Shown in pieces: positions 5,113 to 9,765 of a stretch of DNA of 9,765 nt. Position 1 is the first letter of the stretch, and the number at the start of each line of letters is the position of its first letter. Made by a program: the position numbers and the translations under genes. Where the stretch lies: positions 1 through 9,765 of the forward strand of contig JAHFOU010000065.1 in the NCBI GenBank assembly GCA_023261525.1. The letters run 5' to 3'. This DNA is from Planctomycetota bacterium. Its GTDB lineage: Bacteria; Planctomycetota; SBBH01; JAHFOU01. A model generated the notes under the pieces. It did not search any database, had not been told where the DNA came from, and saw only the letters and a list, made by a program, of their open reading frames with translations.

Positions 5113-7242
5113 ATGCCCAAGACTAAGGACGTCCCGACGCAACAGACGGAGAAGACCCCCGGCAAGGACCGCATCCTTATCTACCTGGCCGATCTCACTC
5201 ACACCGGCCAGCTGGTGGCGGCCAACACCCACCCCCTTGCCATCGGCCTGATCGGGGCCAACCTGATGGCAAAGCTGCGGGATCGGATCGAAGTGCAGCT
5301 GTTCAAGTATCCCGACGACCTCAATCAGGCTCTGAAGGCCCGCGTCCCTCGCATCATCGGCTTCTCCAACTATTCGTGGACGTGCAACCTCGGACAGGAA
5401 TACGCCCGCCGGATCAAGGAACGCTTCCCCGAGACGGTCGTCGTCTTCGGAGGACCCAATTACGGCACGTCCCAGGAAGAGCACCTCGACTACTGGAGCC
5501 GGTATCCCTACGTCGACTTCTACGTCATGAAGGAAGGCGAGAACGCGATGGTCGGGCTGATCCAGGCGCTCGACCGGCTCGATTTCGACGTCGAGAAGCT
5601 CAAGCGATCCGGCGTCCAGATGCCCAGCTGCCACTTCATGCTCGACGGGAGGCTCGTGGAGCCGCCCCTCCTTCCGCGGATCCAGGACCTCGACGATTTG
5701 CCCTCGCCCTACCTCATGGGGATCATGGACAAGTTCTTCGACAACGTGCTGATCCCGATGACCTACACGACGCGGGGCTGCCCGTTCAAGTGCACCTTCT
5801 GCACCGAGGGGACGGACTATTACGACCGGGTCGCCAAGAGGGCGACCCTCCACGAAGACCTGGACTACATCGGCCGCCGGGTGGGCACGATCCAGGACCT
5901 GATCATCACGGACGCAAACTTCGGGATGTTCAAGGAGGATCGGCAGAAGGCCGAGGCCCTCTCGGACATCCAGAAGAAGTTCAACTGGCCCAAGCACATC
6001 CACGTCTCCGGGGGCAAGAACCAGAAGGAACGCCTGCTCGAGGTGGCCTCCATCATCAACGGCGCCATGAACGTGGCGGCCTCCCTCCAGTCGACCGACC
6101 TGCAGGTCCTCAAGAACGTGCAGCGTGACAACATCTCCCTGGAGGAACTCACGCACGTCGGACGGGAGGGCAACCGGATCGACGCCAACACCTATGCCGA
6201 GCTCATCCTGGGGCTGCCGGGGGACTCCCTCAAGGCGCACAGGAACAGCCTCCGGGATTCCGTCAACGCGGGCCTCAGCTTTCTCCGCCTCTACCAGCTG
6301 ATCATGCTCCCCGAGACGGACATGAACACCCCGGAGACGCGCCGGAAATTCGGGATGAAGACCCGCTGGCGGGTGATGCCCCGCTGCTTCGGCACCTACT
6401 CCTTCTTCGAGGAGCAGTTCGTGTGCGTCGAGGCGGAGGAGATCTGCGTCTCCCAGGACTCCCTCTCCTTCGACGATTACCTCGAATGCCGGGAGATGGA
6501 CCTGACGATCGAAATCACCCACAACGTCAACATCTTCCGCGAACTATTCGGGCTCACGCGCCACTTCGGCGTCTCCTGGTTCGACTTCCTGATGCGCTTC
6601 CATCAGAAGAGGCGGGGCTACGGAACCGAGCTGACCCGGCTCTACGACACCTTCCGCGAGGAGACCGTGAAGCCGCTCTGGGACTCCCGGGAGGAACTCC
6701 TGGCGTTCGCCAGGGCCAACCTCGGCCGATACCTCCTGGACGAACTGGGGACCAATGAACTCTTCAAGGGAAAGGCCATCGCCTTCTTCCGCCTGCAGGA
6801 TGAGATCCACGATGCCCTCTACGCCGAGATGGAAGGCCTGCTGCGGGAACGCGGCGCCCTCGACGAGAGCATGAGCCTCTACCTGAAGGAGATGAAGGAG
6901 TTCAGCAAGTTCCGGAAGCAGGACCTCCTCGACACCTCCAGGACCTTCGAGGGCTCCTACCACTTCGACTTTCAGTCCCTGCTCTCAAAGGACTATGAGG
7001 GATCCCCGCTTGACTTCGCCCTGCAACAGCCCGTCCGCGTCGCCTTCAGCCACAACGAATCCCAGAAGAGCGCCATGGAGGCCTACATCAAGCAGTATGG
7101 GACCTCCGTCGTCGGCATGGGCCGCATCCTGATGCGCGCCCACGTGAAGCGCCTGTTCCGCAATATCCACGTGGACGGCGAGATGATCTCGAAGGGGTTC
7201 GAGAAGACCTACCGGCGCGCGCTCAATCTTTACGGCGATTAA
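5113..7242 (+). CDS. B12-binding-domain radical SAM protein
   Basis: A 709-residue iron-sulfur enzyme using S-adenosylmethionine, and probably cobalamin, for radical chemistry such as methylation at an unactivated carbon. Seen: residues ~20-165 have the Rossmann-like layout of a B12-binding domain (ILIYLADLTHTGQ, IIGFSNYSW, VVVFGGPNYG at 109-118, MKEGENA at ~139-145). TRGCPFKCTFC carries the CxxxCxxC cluster ligands Cys223, Cys227 and Cys230. Later radical SAM strands include LIITDANFGM (~263-272) and LILGLPGDS (~364-372). The DxHxxG histidine motif of base-off B12 enzymes is not apparent, as in many members of this group. Residues ~470-709 form a mostly helical, charged C-terminal region that I do not recognise. 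No Shine-Dalgarno precedes the ATG at 5113. It is the only plus-strand gene, divergent from the flippase run and convergent with the methyltransferase pair. The glycan context suggests a sugar or lipid-carrier substrate, but this is inference. Confidence 0.88.
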   Translation: MPKTKDVPTQQTEKTPGKDRILIYLADLTHTGQLVAANTHPLAIGLIGANLMAKLRDRIEVQLFKYPDDLNQALKARVPRIIGFSNYSWTCNLGQEYARRIKERFPETVVVFGGPNYGTSQEEHLDYWSRYPYVDFYVMKEGENAMVGLIQALDRLDFDVEKLKRSGVQMPSCHFMLDGRLVEPPLLPRIQDLDDLPSPYLMGIMDKFFDNVLIPMTYTTRGCPFKCTFCTEGTDYYDRVAKRATLHEDLDYIGRRVGTIQDLIITDANFGMFKEDRQKAEALSDIQKKFNWPKHIHVSGGKNQKERLLEVASIINGAMNVAASLQSTDLQVLKNVQRDNISLEELTHVGREGNRIDANTYAELILGLPGDSLKAHRNSLRDSVNAGLSFLRLYQLIMLPETDMNTPETRRKFGMKTRWRVMPRCFGTYSFFEEQFVCVEAEEICVSQDSLSFDDYLECREMDLTIEITHNVNIFRELFGLTRHFGVSWFDFLMRFHQKRRGYGTELTRLYDTFREETVKPLWDSREELLAFARANLGRYLLDELGTNELFKGKAIAFFRLQDEIHDALYAEMEGLLRERGALDESMSLYLKEMKEFSKFRKQDLLDTSRTFEGSYHFDFQSLLSKDYEGSPLDFALQQPVRVAFSHNESQKSAMEAYIKQYGTSVVGMGRILMRAHVKRLFRNIHVDGEMISKGFEKTYRRALNLYGD

Positions 7243-7351
7243 CGTAATAGATCCTGCGGCGCCTCCCGACCTCCGCCACGACGCGTGAGATCCTGAAATA
7301 CGGGGTGGTGCACAGGGTGCGGCGGCCCAGGATCCGGATCTTCTTCGTGCC
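7223..7351 (-). pseudogene. Possible remnant of a Nudix hydrolase N-terminus
   Basis: Between two stops (7354-7352 and 7225-7223) the minus strand reads an open stretch of about 42 codons with no usual start codon. It contains KKIRILGRRTL, then TPYFRISR, then RRRIYYVNR. The order and spacing resemble the first strands of ADP-ribose-pyrophosphatase-type Nudix proteins (x-I-L-x-R-R-T-L, x-P-x-F-x-x-x, x-x-Y-Y-V). The Nudix box itself is absent. The resemblance stops at about the stop codon of the radical SAM gene, whose last bases it overlaps antisense. It could be a decayed gene end left by a rearrangement, or chance in GC-rich DNA. Confidence 0.25.
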
Positions 7352-7457
7352 TCAACGCTCGAGGATCGACCGGGACTGTTCGCTTCCCGCCCATGCGGAC
7401 TCCCTCCACCACGCCGTGCCTCCCGCGGCCCGGGGCGACGCCGGCTCCAGGGCATGC

Positions 7458-8447
7458 TCAGGACCTCCGTATCGCCGTGATCGACAGGCCACCGTGGGGG
7501 TTCCGACGGATGCCCTGGAACTTCTCGTCCTCCAGTATCTCCACCACGGCCTCATAAGTCTGGGGCAGGTCGTAGGCAGGGGAGTACATGTCGAACGTAT
7601 CGAGCAGGACCCACGACTTGAAGTCCGGCGGGTTCAGGCGCACCGTCTGCAGGTGACCCGAGGCGATGGGCAGGAGCCTCATGACCGCTTTCCCCAGGAT
7701 GCCCAGCGGCTTGCACAGCCACGCCAGCGGATAGAAGACGCTAACGAGGGCTTTGCATATGGAGAACTGCAGCGGACGAGGCAGCCGGCTCAGAACGGGA
7801 CGTAACAGGTACTTGAACCCCAGGGTGCCCAAGTAGCTCTTCCAGTCACGCTCGTAGATCCAAAGGCCGATCCTCCCCCCCGGCTTCACCTTCCGACACA
7901 GGGCTCGCACGGTTCCCTTCGGATCCGGAGTGTGCTGGACGACCCCGATGCAGTAGACCACGTCAAACAGCCCATCCGGGAACGGGAGTTCGTAAATGGA
8001 TGCCTGGCAGACCAGGGCCCTATGGGGTCCCAGATTCTCGCTGCAAACCTCGACGGCCCCGCTGAGATCGCAGGCGACCAGGTTCGCCTGATCCTTGAGG
8101 GCGACCTCGGCGAATCGACCCGCCCCGCAGCCCGCATCCAACACCCGTTTCCCCGCCAGGTCCTCCTTCGTCCACCCCGTGATGGCCCGGAACCTCTCCT
8201 CGGAAAACCCCGTGGCGTTCCGGGAGTCCAGCTGAATTCGGCTGAATGCCCTCCACTGGAATCCGAAACTGCCCGCATAGTTGTCGGGACTGACGAAGCG
8301 GGGGATGCCGTTCGTCACGGCATAGCCATGACGGCCCGACATGCACTCGAGGCGCCCGGAGCCCTGATCCGACGGACCGCTCGGATCGTAGCGGAACCGC
8401 GCGCCGCAGGCAGGGCAGGCAAGGAGCTCGAGGTGTTCGCTCTTCAT
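7458..8447 (-). CDS. Class I SAM-dependent methyltransferase with N-terminal zinc-ribbon-like segment
   Basis: A 329-residue cytoplasmic methyltransferase of a kind common in glycan and natural-product clusters. Seen: an N-terminal Trm112-like segment with Cys11-Pro-Ala-Cys14, then LECMSGRHGYAVTNGIPRFV (Cys35, with the usual fourth Cys replaced, and His40 nearby), followed by FGFQWRAFSRIQLDS at ~61-75, a stretch typical of this subgroup. SAM-binding motif I is VLDAGCGAGRF at 102-112, the acidic ribose contact is in ACDLSG at 125-130 (Asp127), LPFPDGLFDVVYCIGVVQH lies at ~154-172 and KPGGRIGLW at 188-196. Residues ~205-260 are hydrophobic and may form an amphipathic or membrane-touching segment. 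ATG at 8447 is preferred because it begins the zinc-ribbon segment. Upstream in-frame starts would overlap the glycosyltransferase gene. No clear Shine-Dalgarno is present, and the gene lies 10 bases after the glycosyltransferase stop, so the two are likely co-transcribed. O-, N- or C-methylation cannot be told apart. Confidence 0.88.
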   Translation of the reverse strand: MKSEHLELLACPACGARFRYDPSGPSDQGSGRLECMSGRHGYAVTNGIPRFVSPDNYAGSFGFQWRAFSRIQLDSRNATGFSEERFRAITGWTKEDLAGKRVLDAGCGAGRFAEVALKDQANLVACDLSGAVEVCSENLGPHRALVCQASIYELPFPDGLFDVVYCIGVVQHTPDPKGTVRALCRKVKPGGRIGLWIYERDWKSYLGTLGFKYLLRPVLSRLPRPLQFSICKALVSVFYPLAWLCKPLGILGKAVMRLLPIASGHLQTVRLNPPDFKSWVLLDTFDMYSPAYDLPQTYEAVVEILEDEKFQGIRRNPHGGLSITAIRRS

Positions 8448-8457
8448 CGGGCGGCGG

Positions 8458-9531
8458 TCACGGGCGGGGCACGGGGCTCCCCTCCGGCCTCCACGCCAGG
8501 TCATCCCGGGCCCCTTCCCTTGTGAATCGTTGAAGTCGGGCTTTCAGGCCTCTACGCAGGAGCGGCACCATCGACCACGGGAATCGGACGAGCAGATAGA
8601 TCATGAACACCACCATCCGGAACCGCAGCGCCCAGCCCAGGACCCGCGCGGTCACGCCCGGGCCGCCTCGCCCGGCCTGGATCGTCGATATCCGCTGCCG
8701 TTGAGCCTTGTTCACCACGCTGAGCTGCGCGTGCAGCCTCTTTTCCCGTTCCCAGGCGTTGACGAAGCTCCTGGGAAACAGATCGGCATAGGTCGTCCGC
8801 ATGAGGTCCGCGGCGCTCGACCACATCTGGAGTGACCCCTCCAGCACGGCCGCCGAAGAATTTGCATATCCCGCGCTGCTCCAGCGCCACACCGCCAGAG
8901 GCTTGGGGATGAAGCAGGCTCCATGCTTGAGGGTCAGCACCATCTGGATGAATTCATCACAGAACGGCCCCAGATGCGGAATGAAGCCGCCCGCCTTGAC
9001 CAGCGCCTCCTTCCGATTGATGCAGGTGATGCCCACCAGCCAACTTCCATGTCGACGGAACCGGCTCATGGCCTGAGCGGGCGGGATGAACGCCTCTCGT
9101 CTGGACACCGGTTCCACGGGAAGGGTGAAGATCCGTTGGTTCGTTGCCGCGTCGATCATGTACGCGCTCGCGGAACACAGCGCCGCCTGAGGATGCCTCG
9201 CGAGCATCTCCATGGACCTTTGGAGGAAACCGGGCAGGATCCGGTCGTCTGCGGCCGCGACGTAGAGGCAGTCTCCCGAGGCCAGCTCGAGCAGCCGGTT
9301 CACGTTGGCCAACACGCCCTGGTTCCTCTCGTTTCGAATGAGCCGGAGGCGGGGTTCCTTGCGGGCGAACCTCCCGATGACCTCGACACTGTCGTCCGTG
9401 GAGCCATCGTCGATGACAATGATCTCCATCGGTCGATAGGACTGGGCCAGGATCGCCCCGAGCGATTCGGGCAGGTATCGGGCATGATTGAAGTTGGACA
9501 TGACCACGGAGAGGGTCGGCCCGTTGCTCAT
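8458..9531 (-). CDS. Glycosyltransferase family 2 protein
   Basis: A 357-residue GT-A glycosyltransferase that transfers a sugar from an NDP donor to a growing glycan at the cytoplasmic face of the membrane. Seen: N-terminal LSVVMSNFNHARYLPESLGAILAQS, the classic GT2 start, the nucleotide-binding DDGS at 41-44, NQGVLANVNRLLELASGDCLYVAAADD with the metal-binding acidic pair at 95-96, and FCDEF at 190-194 as the probable catalytic-base region. A hydrophobic stretch MVVFMIYLLV at ~306-315 followed by basic residues probably anchors it to the membrane. ATG at 9531 is chosen because it sits seven residues before the GT2 core. The frame stays open upstream for another 64 codons that look non-coding. 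AGGGA about ten bases upstream is a weak ribosome site. Donor and acceptor sugars are unknown. Confidence 0.9.
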   Translation of the reverse strand: MSNGPTLSVVMSNFNHARYLPESLGAILAQSYRPMEIIVIDDGSTDDSVEVIGRFARKEPRLRLIRNERNQGVLANVNRLLELASGDCLYVAAADDRILPGFLQRSMEMLARHPQAALCSASAYMIDAATNQRIFTLPVEPVSRREAFIPPAQAMSRFRRHGSWLVGITCINRKEALVKAGGFIPHLGPFCDEFIQMVLTLKHGACFIPKPLAVWRWSSAGYANSSAAVLEGSLQMWSSAADLMRTTYADLFPRSFVNAWEREKRLHAQLSVVNKAQRQRISTIQAGRGGPGVTARVLGWALRFRMVVFMIYLLVRFPWSMVPLLRRGLKARLQRFTREGARDDLAWRPEGSPVPRP

Positions 9532-9765
9532 CGTCGCCTGGTCCCTGCCCTGGAACTCCACTCCGGCCCCGGCTGCAGCCTGCACCGCATTGGATCCGCC
9601 TCCCTCCGATCCGCAACAGAGGCCTGATGATAGGGGAGCCCGATGGGATTGAACACCGAAAATGCGGAACCGCCACGCCCGGCCGCCCCGGGCGGGCGCG
9701 GTCACGCGGGGCCCTCCCGGCAAGCCTCGGACCGCCGCGCCGGGCGGGCTGCAAAGTCATTGTGC
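9532..9765. other. Region upstream of the glycosyltransferase, possibly with the 3' end of another minus-strand gene
   Basis: No complete gene is supported here. On the minus strand a frame enters from the right edge and reads HNDFAARPARRSEACREGPA before a TGA at 9704-9702. This could be the last 20 codons of an upstream gene, but it is too short to assign. TATCAT at 9632-9627 is a possible -10 box for the glycosyltransferase with no good -35 partner. The rest shows nothing I can name. Confidence 0.25.
9670..9701 (-). terminator. GC-rich hairpin just after a possible stop codon
   Basis: On the minus strand CCGC (9701-9698) and GCCCG (9697-9693) pair with CGGGC (9681-9677) and GCGG (9673-9670), with an 11-base loop and a 3-base bulge. 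It begins directly after the TGA at 9704-9702. There is no proper U tract after it, only TTCCGCATTTT, so it may be a weak or factor-dependent terminator, or just structure in GC-rich DNA. Confidence 0.25.

Noticed and set aside
5044..6522. Minus-strand open frame of 492 codons opposite the radical SAM gene
   Set aside because: It is a mirror of the real gene's codon pattern, with repetitive Val/Leu/Glu/Asp/His composition and no motif.
7243..7457. Intrinsic terminator between the convergent radical SAM and methyltransferase genes
   Set aside because: Several short GC inverted repeats exist, but none is followed by a T tract on either strand.
8458..9723. Glycosyltransferase frame extended upstream to 421 codons
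   Set aside because: The added 64 residues have no domain content and cover a GC-rich hairpin. The GT2 core begins just after the ATG at 9531.
1..9765. tRNA or rRNA genes, CRISPR arrays, insertion-sequence ends, attachment sites
   Set aside because: No cloverleaf-like or rRNA-like segment, no regularly spaced repeats, no transposase motifs and no paired terminal repeats were seen on either strand.

Overview
The window is a GC-rich (roughly two-thirds G+C by eye) bacterial stretch carrying a surface-glycan or sugar-modification locus. Activated-sugar enzymes, a Wzx-like flippase, a family 2 glycosyltransferase, two methyltransferase-fold proteins and a cobalamin-type radical SAM enzyme lie together, which points to a Gram-negative-type organism with complex surface polysaccharides. 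The sequence alone does not fix the phylum. There are no rRNA or tRNA genes, CRISPR arrays or insertion sequences that I can see.

Layout. The left half (1-4835) is a minus-strand run of four genes. In transcription order they are a methyltransferase-fold protein (3888-4835), a flippase-like membrane protein (2529-3878), an NAD-dependent sugar epimerase/dehydratase (1435-2454) and a nucleotidyltransferase-PfkB kinase fusion that runs off the left edge (1-1433). Gaps are 9, 74 and 1 bases, so this is probably an operon. A consensus TATAAT ten bases before the epimerase ATG suggests a second, nearly leaderless transcript for the last two genes. A divergent intergenic region (4836-5112) holds candidate promoters in both directions and several TCAAG/CTTGA half-sites. 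To its right the plus-strand B12-binding-type radical SAM protein (5113-7242) stands alone. It converges on a minus-strand pair made of a family 2 glycosyltransferase (8458-9531) and, 10 bases downstream, a class I methyltransferase with an N-terminal zinc-ribbon-like segment (7458-8447). The gap 7243-7457 contains what looks like the decayed N-terminus of a Nudix hydrolase gene. The right edge (9532-9765) has a GC-rich hairpin and possibly the last codons of another minus-strand gene.

How they may work together (inference): the kinase/nucleotidyltransferase and the epimerase would make a nucleotide-activated sugar, possibly heptose-like. The glycosyltransferase would add sugars to a lipid-linked oligosaccharide, and the flippase would move it across the inner membrane. 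The two methyltransferase-fold proteins and the radical SAM enzyme would decorate the sugars or a lipid carrier. The least explained parts are the radical SAM enzyme with its roughly 240-residue C-terminal region, and the methyltransferase-fold protein lacking the usual glycine-rich SAM-binding loop.
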